The notes under the pieces: model-generated | Told to the model about the DNA's origin: nothing | The model's input: the letters and a program-made list of their open reading frames with translations, nothing else | Database searches by the model: none | Shown here: positions 8,090-16,770 of the stretch, piece after piece | How positions within the stretch are numbered: position 1 is the stretch's first letter | Layout: every line of letters begins with the position of its first letter | Made by a program: the position numbers and the translations under genes | NCBI RefSeq assembly: GCF_900167085.1 | Contig: NZ_FUXA01000004.1 | Location: 127,895 to 191,894 of the forward strand | Origin: Eubacterium ruminantium | GTDB taxonomy: Bacteria > Bacillota > Clostridia > Lachnospirales > Lachnospiraceae | Direction of reading: 5' to 3' | Length of the DNA: 64,000 nt

Positions 8090-8474
8090 ATGAATGAATT
8101 TTTTACTTTAAATGATGGTTCTAAGATACCGAAGATCGGATTTGGAACTTACAATGAAGAATTTGCTGACAATAAGGAGGCAATACTTCAGGCAATTGAT
8201 TGTGGATACAGATTTTTTGATACAGCTTCTCTTTATGAGACAGAGAGACCTTTAGTTAAAGAATATTCTTGAAAATGCAGAGATTAAGCCGGTTGTTGAC
8301 CAGCTTGAACTTCATCCGGGTTATTCACAGGAAGCAGCAACGGAGTACTGTAAGAAAAATGATATAGTACCGATGGCATGGAGTCCTCTTGGAAGAGGAA
8401 GAGAGAATGCGACCATCGGAAATATATCCCACAGGCTAAGAGTAATCCGAATAATTAAAAAGGAAAATGATTGA
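8090..8474 (+). pseudogene. aldo/keto reductase remnant with internal deletion and frame change
   Basis: The first frame encodes a good aldo/keto reductase N-terminus (NDGSKIPKIGFGTY ... GYRFFDTASLYETERPL) but stops at 8272. In another frame from about 8262 to the TGA at 8472-8474 the family continues with LENAEIKPVVDQLELHPGY and MAWSPLGRGR, then degenerates. About 100 residues of a normal 280-residue enzyme are missing at the junction, including the catalytic lysine and histidine, and the C-terminal third is also lost. The aspartate and tyrosine of the tetrad remain. It is therefore a decayed copy, placed just before a bidirectional terminator. Confidence 0.9.
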
Positions 8475-8502
8475 GGTTTTTGCCTCAATCATTTTCCTTT
8501 TT
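8457..8502. terminator. bidirectional terminator with 20-bp perfect stem
   Basis: Bases 8457-8476 pair perfectly with 8483-8502 around a six-base loop, with A runs on one side and T runs on the other, so it can end transcription from both directions. Its right arm also encodes the last residues (KKKEND) and stop codon of the minus-strand histidine kinase gene. Confidence 0.92.
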
Positions 8503-10050
8503 CTTATCTGTTTTAAGATTTTTTGTTGAAGACAGTATCGCTGAAACATTTTGAGGAGACAGAGTATCTGTTGTTCCCTTTATATGTTTCTTGGTAAGTG
8601 AGAATGTGAATACTGAACCTTCACCTTCCGTACTGACTACATCAATATTTTCATTATGTGCTTTAATAACTTCTTTGGTGATAGCAAGACCGAGACCGGT
8701 TCCCTGCTTATCCTTACCTCTTGAAGGATCGCCTTTATAGAATCTGTCGAAAATTCTCTTCTGAGTCTTTTCGTCCATTCCCACACCTTCATCTTTAACT
8801 GATACGAATATCTTTTCTTTCTTGTCTGTGATGGTAACAGTTATCTTCTTGCCTGAAGGAGTGAACTTAATGGCATTGTCTATAAGATTGTAAATAACCT
8901 GCTGAATCTTTGATTTATCAGCAGTTACAAGCGTATTCTCAACATGGTTGTTAAGATAGATTGCTATATTCTTATCAATACATTTCATTTCAAATGTATT
9001 GAGTGTAGGTTTAATGATATCAATAAGATCGAAATCCGAAAGCTTAAGATATGGACCGTATTTCTCCAATTTACTAAGCTCCAGAAGACCGGTTGTCAGC
9101 TTTGTGAGTCGCTGAGTCTCGTTAAGGATGATATTGAGATATCTGTCCTGCTTGTCAACCGGGATAGTACCGTCCTTTATAGCCTCTACATATCCTTTGA
9201 TAGATGTAAGAGGAGAACGGAAATCGTGGGAAATATTTGAAATAAAGTCACGTCTGTAATCTTCGAGTTTTGATAATTCTTCAGCCATATATTCCATCGA
9301 CTGCGCAAGCTGGCCAATTTCATCATCGGACTTGATCTCTGTTTTTGTATCGAAATTACCTTTTGAATACTCAGTGGCTACAGCCGAGAGTTTCTTTACA
9401 GGTGACATGACCTTTTTGGAAATGATCTGTATAAATGTAAAGGCAATAACAATAATTATAAGACATGGCAGATAAACAATACTGAAGATACTTCTGAGAA
9501 GAGTATTTACCTGAGTTGCAGGTGTATGTATAAGAAGTGTTCCTGCGAATGCAGGTTCATTTCTGGTCTGCACTTCATTAACTGTTGAATCCTCGCCATC
9601 GGAAGGGACAGTGTTCGTATACATCGGTATATTTACAGTTATCATGTCCTGTGAAAATACATTATAAAAGTTACCTGTTTCAGTATGTTTATTCTTCAAC
9701 TGGAAGGTTCCGGATATCATGAAGATACCTGCCGGAAGCTTGTCTCGCAGATTACTATCAGATGAAGAAACTATGATTCCGCTTTTGTCTACATACCAGA
9801 TATCTGAGTTAAATGTATTGGCAAAAATGTGGAAATCATATGTCAGCTGTTCATCTGTAATCTGTCCGTTGAGATAACTCTGGATGAAATTGTTAATTAT
9901 AAATTCGCCTTCCTTATACATTGTATGTTCTTTTTCGGAAGTAAGAGTTCTTTTGGTTGAAATAGTTGTAAATGTAATAAGTATTCCGAAAGAGAATATA
10001 AGTATAAGCAGGAATGATAAATATATCCTATCAAAAATCGAATGTTTCAT
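8485..10050 (-). CDS. sensor histidine kinase (HAMP, HisKA, HATPase)
   Basis: Membrane sensor kinase, partner of the response regulator one base upstream. TM1 is at about 10-30, an extracytoplasmic sensing domain at about 31-188, and TM2 at about 189-211. A HAMP linker (to about 263) follows, then the phospho-accepting H275 in SNISHDFRSPLTSIKGY, the N box NLIDNAIKFTPS, and the ATP-lid motifs DEGVGMD and GTGLGLAI. The 521-residue length fits. The HDFRSP form of the H box and the domain order are typical of ResE/PhoR-like kinases. The signal is unknown. The transcript probably begins upstream of mutS2 and ends at the stem overlapping the 3' end of this gene. Confidence 0.95.
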   Translation of the reverse strand: MKHSIFDRIYLSFLLILIFSFGILITFTTISTKRTLTSEKEHTMYKEGEFIINNFIQSYLNGQITDEQLTYDFHIFANTFNSDIWYVDKSGIIVSSSDSNLRDKLPAGIFMISGTFQLKNKHTETGNFYNVFSQDMITVNIPMYTNTVPSDGEDSTVNEVQTRNEPAFAGTLLIHTPATQVNTLLRSIFSIVYLPCLIIIVIAFTFIQIISKKVMSPVKKLSAVATEYSKGNFDTKTEIKSDDEIGQLAQSMEYMAEELSKLEDYRRDFISNISHDFRSPLTSIKGYVEAIKDGTIPVDKQDRYLNIILNETQRLTKLTTGLLELSKLEKYGPYLKLSDFDLIDIIKPTLNTFEMKCIDKNIAIYLNNHVENTLVTADKSKIQQVIYNLIDNAIKFTPSGKKITVTITDKKEKIFVSVKDEGVGMDEKTQKRIFDRFYKGDPSRGKDKQGTGLGLAITKEVIKAHNENIDVVSTEGEGSVFTFSLTKKHIKGTTDTLSPQNVSAILSSTKNLKTDKKKEND

Positions 10051-10051
10051 A

Positions 10052-10786
10052 TTATCTTACCTCAAATTTATATCCTATACGCCATACTGTAGCAATTGTC
10101 CAGTTATACTTATCAGATAATTTTTCACGAAGTCTTTTAACATGAACATCAACGGTTCTTGTATCGCCCATGAATTCATAACCCCAAAGCTGGTTAAGAA
10201 GCTGCTCACGGGTAAATACCTGGTTTGGACGACTGGCCATAAAGTAAAGAAGCTCAAGTTCTTTAGGCGGCATTTCAACATGATGGCCTTCAAGTGTAAC
10301 TGTATAATGAGATATGTTTATGATCAGGTTATCATATTCAACATATTCGCCGTCATGATCATAATTGGCCTTGCCGATAGGCTTATCTTCTGAGGCAGGT
10401 TCGTCCTTACTTATAGTTGCAGAACGTCTTAATACCGCATGAACTCGCGCAACAAGCTCATTGGAATCAAATGGTTTCATGATATAGTCGTCGGCCCCCA
10501 TCTTAAGACCGAGAACTTTATCAAATACTTCACCCTTAGCTGAAAGCATGATAATAGGTGTGCTGAGAGTTTTTCTTATCCTCTGGCAGACCTCATATCC
10601 ATCGATGCCCGGAAGCATGAGATCAAGAAGTATAAGATCGGGCTTGAAAGATTTTACTTTTTCAAGCGCAGTCTCGCCATCATTTGCTATATCTGTATCA
10701 AAACATTCTTTCATAAGATAGAGTGAGATAAGTTCTGCTATATTTTCATCATCATCGACTATAAGTATTTTTTGTTTAATCATCAT
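10052..10786 (-). CDS. OmpR/PhoB-family response regulator
   Basis: DNA-binding response regulator. The receiver domain (1-120) has the acidic pocket VDDDE, the phospho-accepting D55 in LILLDLMLPG and the conserved K104 in IMKPF. A charged linker of about 35 residues follows, then the winged-helix output domain (about 150-243) with PPKELELLYFMASRPNQVFTR and TVDVHVKRLREKL. Two adjacent ATGs begin the frame; the second (10783) has better spacing from AGGGGG, so the real start may be one codon later. Its stop is one base from the start of the kinase gene, and mutS2 ends 14 bases upstream. Confidence 0.95.
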   Translation of the reverse strand: MMIKQKILIVDDDENIAELISLYLMKECFDTDIANDGETALEKVKSFKPDLILLDLMLPGIDGYEVCQRIRKTLSTPIIMLSAKGEVFDKVLGLKMGADDYIMKPFDSNELVARVHAVLRRSATISKDEPASEDKPIGKANYDHDGEYVEYDNLIINISHYTVTLEGHHVEMPPKELELLYFMASRPNQVFTREQLLNQLWGYEFMGDTRTVDVHVKRLREKLSDKYNWTIATVWRIGYKFEVR

Positions 10787-10800
10787 GCACCCCCTGTTTG

Positions 10801-13179
10801 TTAAAATGATACGATGGTTACACCGGCATCGCCTTCACCGAATTCACCGAGTCGGAAGCTCTTTACGTAAGAGAGGCGTTTCAGGTGGTCGTGGATACCC
10901 TTTCTGAGGGCTCCGGTTCCTTTACCGTGGACAATACGAACATTTTCAGCATGTGAAAGCATTGCATCATCCAGGAATTTATCGAGTTCAGCTACAGCTT
11001 CATCTACGGTTTTTCCAAGAAGATTAATCTCAGGTTTGAAACTGTAGGATTTGTTGAAATTATGATTTCCGGCAACTTTCTTGCCTGCCTTTTCTTCTTT
11101 GACATCATCAATGATTATGAGGTCAGAGATAGGAAGACGGGAGCTGAGGATACCCATACCAACAAGGGCGGTACCTTTCTGATCCGGAAGTTCGAGGATA
11201 TGTCCCTCAGTATCAAGGCTTATAACTTTTACAGTATCTCCGATATGGAAATCCTTCGCTTTATGTCCGGAAGTAACCTTGCCGGATGTTTCCTTCTTGC
11301 CGTTTGAAAGTTTTTCTGCTTTCTCTCTTAAGTTGGTACGAAGCTTCTCCATACTCCTTGCATCTGCAGATGTAGGATTTTTAAGCCATTTATTGTAATC
11401 TCTGATTGCACTGTCAGCTTCTTCCTTGGCATTTTCAAGTATTTCCCTTGCTTCTTCGCGTGCCTTGGAAAGAATTCGCTGTCTGTCTTCATTTGCAGCC
11501 TTTTCACGTTCGGAAAGGCGCTTCTTAAGATCTTCTATCTCAAGACGGCTCTTGGCAATCTCTTCTTTATCGCGTTCAGCCTCTCTTCTTGCTTTATCAA
11601 GATCGGCTATAAGCTCTTCAACATTGACAACATTTTTGTCAATTCCCGAACGGGCTCTTTCGATGATCTCATCCGAAAGACCGAGTTTCTTTGAAATGGC
11701 AAATGCATTTGACTTACCCGGAACACCCATAAGAAGTTTATATGTTGGCTGAAGTGTTGAAATGTCAAATTCACAAGAAGCATTTTCAACTCCGGGTGTT
11801 GCGATAGCAAAGCTCTTCAGCTCACTGTAGTGGGTTGTGGCCATTACAGTTGCTCCTTTTTCCTTGAGATTTGAAAGGATTGCTGTTGCAAGTGCTGCTC
11901 CTTCAACAGGATCTGTTCCGCCACCCGGCTCATCAAAGAGACAAAGGCTCTTATCATCCGAATGATTAAGTATATATACAATATTGCTCATATGAGATGA
12001 GAATGTAGAGAGGTTCTGCTCTATACTTTGTTCATCACCGATATCAGCAAAGATATCAGTATAGATAGAAAGCTTTGTTCCGTATCTTGCAGGAATATGC
12101 AGTCCTGACTGAGCCATCAGCGTAAGAAGACCGAGGGTCTTAAGTGATACGGTCTTACCACCGGTGTTTGGTCCGGTAACTATAAGAAGAGTGCAGTCTT
12201 CACCGAGTCTAAGATCGATAGGAACAGCAGTCTTTCTGTCCAGAAGAGGATGTATGCCGGACTTGATATCGATGATTCCGTCTTCGTTGAGGAGTGGCTC
12301 AGAACCGTCATATGAGTTGCTGAACTTGGCCCTTGCAAAGATAAAATCAAGATCTGTAAGAAGTTTAAAGCATTCCGTAAGCTCTTCAACATGTGAAGCA
12401 CAACGCTCCGAAAGTTCGGTAAGTATACGTTCTATCTCGATATGTTCTTCATTTTCAAGCTCTCTTATATCATTATTGAGATTAACTACATCAAGCGGCT
12501 CGATAAATAATGTTGAACCTGTCTGAGACTGATCGTGGATCATGCCGGGAACCTTTGAACGGTATGCCGACTTTACAGGTATACAATAACGACCGCTTCT
12601 TGTTGTGATCAGAGAGTCCTGAAGATAATCCTTTGCCGCCTCCGAGTGTATAAGTTTTTCAAGCTTCTGTCTGATCCTGTTATATGAAATCTCAATATTC
12701 TTTCGTATCTCTTTTAATGCTCTTGAAGCATCATCTGCAATCATATCAGTTGAAATGATACAGCGCTTTATTTCTGATGATATTTCAGGAAATGCGGTAA
12801 CAAGGCTGAAGTAGCTGATAAGACTGTCGCTTATAGGAGCGTCGCCTTCAGGTCTTTTCTCACTGTAACTGATCACTTCGGCAGCTGTATCAAGCATTGA
12901 AGCGATTCCAAGGAGCTCTGCAGCCGAAAGCGGAGAGTTGATGGAAAGCAGTTTAAGTGAAGCTCCGATATCCGTAAGTCCGGAGAATGAAAGGTTACCG
13001 TTTTTTCTGATCCTTTCTGATGCATCACGTGTTTCTTCCTGAAGTGAGCGTATCTTCTCGAGCTCCTTATACGGAAGGAGTCTGAGACAGCGTTTTTTCG
13101 CCATCGGAGATGCTGCATATTCAGAAAGCATATTAAGTATTTTGTTGTATTCCAGTATTCTTAAAGTTCTTTTATTCAT
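10801..13179 (-). CDS. mutS2: MutS2 (ribosome-rescue/anti-recombination ATPase with Smr domain)
   Basis: MutS2 of 792 residues. The N-terminal MutS core-like helices are followed by the ATPase domain, with Walker A GPNTGGKT near residue 335, Walker B LCLFDEPGGGTDP, and the ATTHYSELK motif. A long coiled coil (about 510-600, DKARREAERDKEE) precedes the KOW-like and C-terminal Smr nuclease domain (about 712-792), which contains IVHGKGTGALRKGIH. In Bacillus, MutS2 acts on collided ribosomes, and in other bacteria it suppresses recombination. It is the first gene of an apparent minus-strand operon with a two-component system, which is an uncommon arrangement. Confidence 0.96.
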   Translation of the reverse strand: MNKRTLRILEYNKILNMLSEYAASPMAKKRCLRLLPYKELEKIRSLQEETRDASERIRKNGNLSFSGLTDIGASLKLLSINSPLSAAELLGIASMLDTAAEVISYSEKRPEGDAPISDSLISYFSLVTAFPEISSEIKRCIISTDMIADDASRALKEIRKNIEISYNRIRQKLEKLIHSEAAKDYLQDSLITTRSGRYCIPVKSAYRSKVPGMIHDQSQTGSTLFIEPLDVVNLNNDIRELENEEHIEIERILTELSERCASHVEELTECFKLLTDLDFIFARAKFSNSYDGSEPLLNEDGIIDIKSGIHPLLDRKTAVPIDLRLGEDCTLLIVTGPNTGGKTVSLKTLGLLTLMAQSGLHIPARYGTKLSIYTDIFADIGDEQSIEQNLSTFSSHMSNIVYILNHSDDKSLCLFDEPGGGTDPVEGAALATAILSNLKEKGATVMATTHYSELKSFAIATPGVENASCEFDISTLQPTYKLLMGVPGKSNAFAISKKLGLSDEIIERARSGIDKNVVNVEELIADLDKARREAERDKEEIAKSRLEIEDLKKRLSEREKAANEDRQRILSKAREEAREILENAKEEADSAIRDYNKWLKNPTSADARSMEKLRTNLREKAEKLSNGKKETSGKVTSGHKAKDFHIGDTVKVISLDTEGHILELPDQKGTALVGMGILSSRLPISDLIIIDDVKEEKAGKKVAGNHNFNKSYSFKPEINLLGKTVDEAVAELDKFLDDAMLSHAENVRIVHGKGTGALRKGIHDHLKRLSYVKSFRLGEFGEGDAGVTIVSF

Positions 13180-13254
13180 GTTAAATATAATACCATATTT
13201 ACATATTTTTTGTACTAATTTTTCTTAAATACTTATGAAAAAGAAAAATATAAA

Positions 13255-13283
13255 ATGACGAAATTTTAAATTGGTGTTATAAT
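13255..13283 (+). promoter_or_regulatory. probable murJ promoter
   Basis: A perfect -10 TATAAT (13278-13283) follows a 17-base spacer from ATGACG (13255-13260, four of six matches to TTGACA). It lies about 48 bases before the murJ start in the divergent mutS2-murJ gap. Confidence 0.55.
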
Positions 13284-13330
13284 GGTGCATCGAATAACGT
13301 TTAAATCATTCTGAAAGGTTGATCGAATAT

Positions 13331-14914
13331 ATGTCAGAAGTAAAGAAACAACGTGGACAGAGCTTCGTTAAGGCCACTACTATCATGGCGGTTTTAAGCC
13401 TTGTATCGAGCTTCCTTGGAATAGTTCGAAATATGGTAATGAATGCTATTTTCGGACTTGGTACGGATCAGGACTGTTATCAGGCGGCATTTCTTATTCC
13501 GGATCTTATATTTATGATGCTGGTAGGCGGTGCTCTTAGTTCTGCATTTATACCTATATTCAGTGTTTATATTTCGAATGGTGAAGATGATAAGGGATAC
13601 AGAATGGCAAGTACCATAATGAACCTTGCAATCATATTTGCTTTTGGTCTGTGTCTTATCGGTGAGATTTTTACACCACAGCTTATGAGGATCATAACAA
13701 AGCTTACAGGTGACAGATTCTGGCTGGCTGTCAAGCTTACGAGAATTATGTTCTTCCAGTGCTTTTTCATGTGTTTATGCGGCGTTGCCCAGGGTATATG
13801 TCAGTCATACAGAAATTTCACTCCTTCATCTGTCGGTGGTGCTTTATATACATCATGTACGGTTGGTATAGGATATTTCTTATGGAAATTTTTTGGATTC
13901 GGTATCGAGGGATTTGCCATAGGTGTTGTTATAGGTGCTCTTGTGAACTTTCTTGTTCATATCAGGCCTATGAAGAAAGAAGGATTTAGATATTATCCAA
14001 AGATTGATCTAAAGCAGGAAGGCGTTCGAAAGTTCTTCGGACTTTTCTGGCCGATGCTTCTCGGTATTTCCGTAACCCAGATCAATCAGGTTGTAATAAA
14101 ACGTTTTGGTTCGGGACTCGGAGACAGCGTTCTTTCCGCTATGGGAAATGCCACAACAATTACAGAGCTTCCGGTCACCCTTTTCGGAGCTACTATTTCA
14201 CTGGCTGTTTTCCCTGCAATGTCACAGCATTACGCTTCGGGACAGGTGGATGAATATAAGAAAGACCTTTCTCTTAGTATGAGAACCATGATGTTCATCA
14301 CAATACCTGCTTCAGCAGGACTTATGGCTATAAGAGAGCCTCTTATAAGAGCTTTATACAGACAGGGAATGTTTACGGAAGAAAATGTTCATGCCGTTTC
14401 TGTTCTTATGATCTTCTACATTATCGGTATAGTCGGATATTGTTGCAGATCTGTATTTTCAAGAGGTTTTTATGCGATAAATGAAACTAAGGTTCCGGTA
14501 AGGATCAACATAACAATCCTTACGCTTAATATTATCCTTAGTATGATATTTGTTAAATTCTGGAAAGCTAAAGGATTGGCACTCGCTTATTCCGTTGCAG
14601 GTCTTTGCAGTATGACTCTTCTTGGTTTCTTCCTTAAGAGAAGAATAGGAAATATGCGTGGCCGCGAGATGTTTGTATCATTTATAAAGAGTCTCATCGG
14701 AAGCTGCGTAATGTTCATTGCATTAATTCCGATAAGGAATTATCTTATGGACGTAATGCCTCCTGACAGAAAGCTGATACAGATAGCTCATGTTGCTATA
14801 CTTATAACTATCGGTGCGATCATCTATGCTGTAATGGCATTGATACTTCGCATGCAGGAAGTGTCGGCAGTTACTGATTTTATGAAGAAGAAGTTTAAAA
14901 AGAAGAAAGCTTAG
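13331..14914 (+). CDS. murJ: MurJ-family lipid II flippase
   Basis: Polytopic membrane protein of the MOP/MurJ (MviN) family, which flips the cell-wall precursor lipid II across the membrane. About 14 hydrophobic segments are visible. The N-terminal block ATTIMAVLSLVSSFLGIVRN and the loop NAIFGLGTDQDCYQAAFLIPD are family hallmarks. The ATG at 13331 is chosen; an upstream TTG in frame (13319) directly abuts the GAAAGG site and cannot be used. The protein has 527 residues and ends in a lysine-rich tail. It heads a plus-strand cluster with a GNAT and an ATP-grasp gene. Confidence 0.92.
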   Translation: MSEVKKQRGQSFVKATTIMAVLSLVSSFLGIVRNMVMNAIFGLGTDQDCYQAAFLIPDLIFMMLVGGALSSAFIPIFSVYISNGEDDKGYRMASTIMNLAIIFAFGLCLIGEIFTPQLMRIITKLTGDRFWLAVKLTRIMFFQCFFMCLCGVAQGICQSYRNFTPSSVGGALYTSCTVGIGYFLWKFFGFGIEGFAIGVVIGALVNFLVHIRPMKKEGFRYYPKIDLKQEGVRKFFGLFWPMLLGISVTQINQVVIKRFGSGLGDSVLSAMGNATTITELPVTLFGATISLAVFPAMSQHYASGQVDEYKKDLSLSMRTMMFITIPASAGLMAIREPLIRALYRQGMFTEENVHAVSVLMIFYIIGIVGYCCRSVFSRGFYAINETKVPVRINITILTLNIILSMIFVKFWKAKGLALAYSVAGLCSMTLLGFFLKRRIGNMRGREMFVSFIKSLIGSCVMFIALIPIRNYLMDVMPPDRKLIQIAHVAILITIGAIIYAVMALILRMQEVSAVTDFMKKKFKKKKA

Positions 14915-14944
14915 TAGAAATTTAAGAGGAAAGCTTAACAGGAA

Positions 14945-15373
14945 ATGAATATAGATTACGAGATTAAAACAGATAATGACGGTATTGATTTTGAAGAAGT
15001 TGCCGAAATACTTCATTTTCATGGATTGAGTGATCTCGATACCGAGACGCAGAAAAAAGTATTTTTAAATAGTTATGCGGTTGTATATCTTATATCCGAA
15101 GGAAAGATCATCGGACTTGGAAGAGCTATCTCGGATGGCGTTTGCCAGGCGGCGATATATAATATTGCCGTACGGGATGAATATAGAGGAAATGGTCTTG
15201 GCAAAGTTATAGTTGATGAGATCTTAAAGCAGGTTGAAGGATGCAACGTTATCCTTTATACTCATCCGAAACATTTCGGGCTTTATGAACATTGGGGCTT
15301 TTCAAGACTTAAGACAGCATATGCTATATATCCGGATGCGGATCATTACAGAGAAGCAGGATTTATTGACTGA
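14945..15373 (+). CDS. GNAT-family N-acetyltransferase
   Basis: Compact (142-residue) acetyltransferase of the GNAT fold. The acetyl-CoA binding motif YRGNGLGKVIVDEIL is at about 80-94, preceded by the beta-strand IYNIAVRDE, and the C-terminal FGLYEHWGFSRL motif is present. Similar proteins in Clostridia are often of unknown substrate. It starts 30 bases after murJ and lies 40 bases before the ATP-grasp gene, so the three are likely co-transcribed. A role in cell-envelope metabolism is possible only by neighbourhood. Confidence 0.88.
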   Translation: MNIDYEIKTDNDGIDFEEVAEILHFHGLSDLDTETQKKVFLNSYAVVYLISEGKIIGLGRAISDGVCQAAIYNIAVRDEYRGNGLGKVIVDEILKQVEGCNVILYTHPKHFGLYEHWGFSRLKTAYAIYPDADHYREAGFID

Positions 15374-15413
15374 TCGGCTGAGGCTGAGATAATGAGAGGA
15401 AACAGGTGATAAT

Positions 15414-16403
15414 ATGAATTATTTACTGTACTGTATTAGAAGAATTGATTTTAAAAACTGGATGAGAGTATCGAAGAATGTTGCAAAAAGAGCTCATAAG
15501 CCAAGAGCACTTATACTGCTTGATATGGCTCAGTGCGGTCTTCGTTATCAGATAGGATATAATGATTATGACTGGGATGATTTCTATATGCTTAATCATA
15601 AGCAGCGTAAGACTATGCTCTCACGAGGAATCAACAATAAGATCATAGCAAAGTATAACAACAGAGAATTCTACAAATATTTTGATGATAAGGGCCTTTT
15701 CTATAAGACTTATGATGAATTCCTTCACAGAGACTGGCTTGATCTTCGTTATGCAGATCAGGAAGATTTAAAGAAATTCATTGAGAAGCATTCTGAGTTT
15801 ATTGTAAAGCCTGCAGACGGACATGGCGGAGCAGATGTAGAAAAGCTTTCAGCTTCACCTGAAGATGCAAATGAACTTTACAAAAAGCTTCTTGATAAGG
15901 GACAGAATCTTGTTGAAGAGATTATTGTTCAGCATAAGGAAATGGGAAGACTTCATCCTGAATCCGTAAATACAATGCGTATCTTCTCATTCTTCGATGG
16001 TGAGAAGGGACACATCGTTCAGGCAGTTCTTAAAATGGGAAGACATAATGCCATAACTGATAACTTCAGCGGCGGCGGACTTTATACTTTCCTTGATAAT
16101 GATGGCGTGGCTCTTTATCCTGCTACCAATTCAGATGGCGAGATTTATGAAGTTCATCCACAGAGCGGAACTGACATAGTAGGATTTAAAGTTCCTTTCA
16201 TTAAGGAAGCATTCAAGATGGTAGTAAAGGCATCAGCCGTCACTCCTGAGATGAAATATATCGGATGGGATGTTGCTGTTACAGAAGATGGCCCTGTTAT
16301 AGTAGAGGGTAACAATATTCCGGGTGTATTTGAACCTAGAGGCCGTTTCCTTAAGGGAAAACCGGGATGCCTTGTTCGTTACAGAAAATATATGGATATA
16401 TAA
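15414..16403 (+). CDS. sugar-transfer-associated ATP-grasp protein
   Basis: Resembles ATP-grasp proteins linked to surface polysaccharide or teichuronopeptide synthesis. Visible features include FIVKPADGHGGADVEKL (about 129-145, ATP-binding beta strand and glycine loop), VEEIIVQHKEMGRLHPESVNTMRI (about 173-196), and the metal/ATP site WDVAVTEDGPVIVEGNNIPG near the C-terminus. The family forms amide or ester bonds using ATP; the substrate is not known. The ribosome binding site is AGGTGATAAT. It is the last gene before a long composite terminator and follows murJ and a GNAT gene, which suggests a cell-wall setting. Confidence 0.85.
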   Translation: MNYLLYCIRRIDFKNWMRVSKNVAKRAHKPRALILLDMAQCGLRYQIGYNDYDWDDFYMLNHKQRKTMLSRGINNKIIAKYNNREFYKYFDDKGLFYKTYDEFLHRDWLDLRYADQEDLKKFIEKHSEFIVKPADGHGGADVEKLSASPEDANELYKKLLDKGQNLVEEIIVQHKEMGRLHPESVNTMRIFSFFDGEKGHIVQAVLKMGRHNAITDNFSGGGLYTFLDNDGVALYPATNSDGEIYEVHPQSGTDIVGFKVPFIKEAFKMVVKASAVTPEMKYIGWDVAVTEDGPVIVEGNNIPGVFEPRGRFLKGKPGCLVRYRKYMDI

Positions 16404-16412
16404 TCATAAAGA

Positions 16413-16490
16413 AGTCCCCCGGGACTAAATATCTTAGTCAGTCGGATTTGATCCGGCAAGACGAAAGATATTTGGCTCCGGGGGATTTTT
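16413..16490 (+). terminator. long composite terminator hairpin
   Basis: Three stems stack in one arm: 16415-16422 with 16478-16485 (TCCCCCGG/CCGGGGGA), 16425-16435 with 16465-16475, and an inner 16441-16447 with 16451-16457. A T run follows at 16486. It ends the murJ-GNAT-ATP-grasp cluster. The remaining bases to 16632 show short AT-rich palindromes but no gene. Confidence 0.85.
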
Positions 16491-16632
16491 ATATCATCCA
16501 TAAGGATTCTTTGTCAGAAAGTCATTTCTTGACTAGAAATTCATATACCATAAATATTTTGCTTCATCCTGATTCCATGCGTTTTTTATTTTTTTAAAAA
16601 AACAAAAATTCATACACCTTGTAATTATTAGA

Positions 16633-16692
16633 TTGAAACAGGACATTTTAAGAGATATGATATAAAGTGTAACTGATCAAAATGTATCAGTT
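16633..16692 (+). promoter_or_regulatory. promoter and adjacent inverted repeat before the phosphoesterase gene
   Basis: TTGAAA (16633-16638), a 17-base spacer and TATGAT (16656-16661) form a good promoter. Directly after it, AACTGAT (16671-16677) and ATCAGTT (16686-16692) form a perfect 7-bp inverted repeat over the expected transcription start, which could be an operator or a 5' RNA hairpin. Confidence 0.55.
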
Positions 16693-16770
16693 TCAAGAAA
16701 ATGAAGCAATTTGCGGCTCATTTTTTTATATTTGGGAGTTGCCACCTGCATGTAGGGAGAAGGAGTTTTT

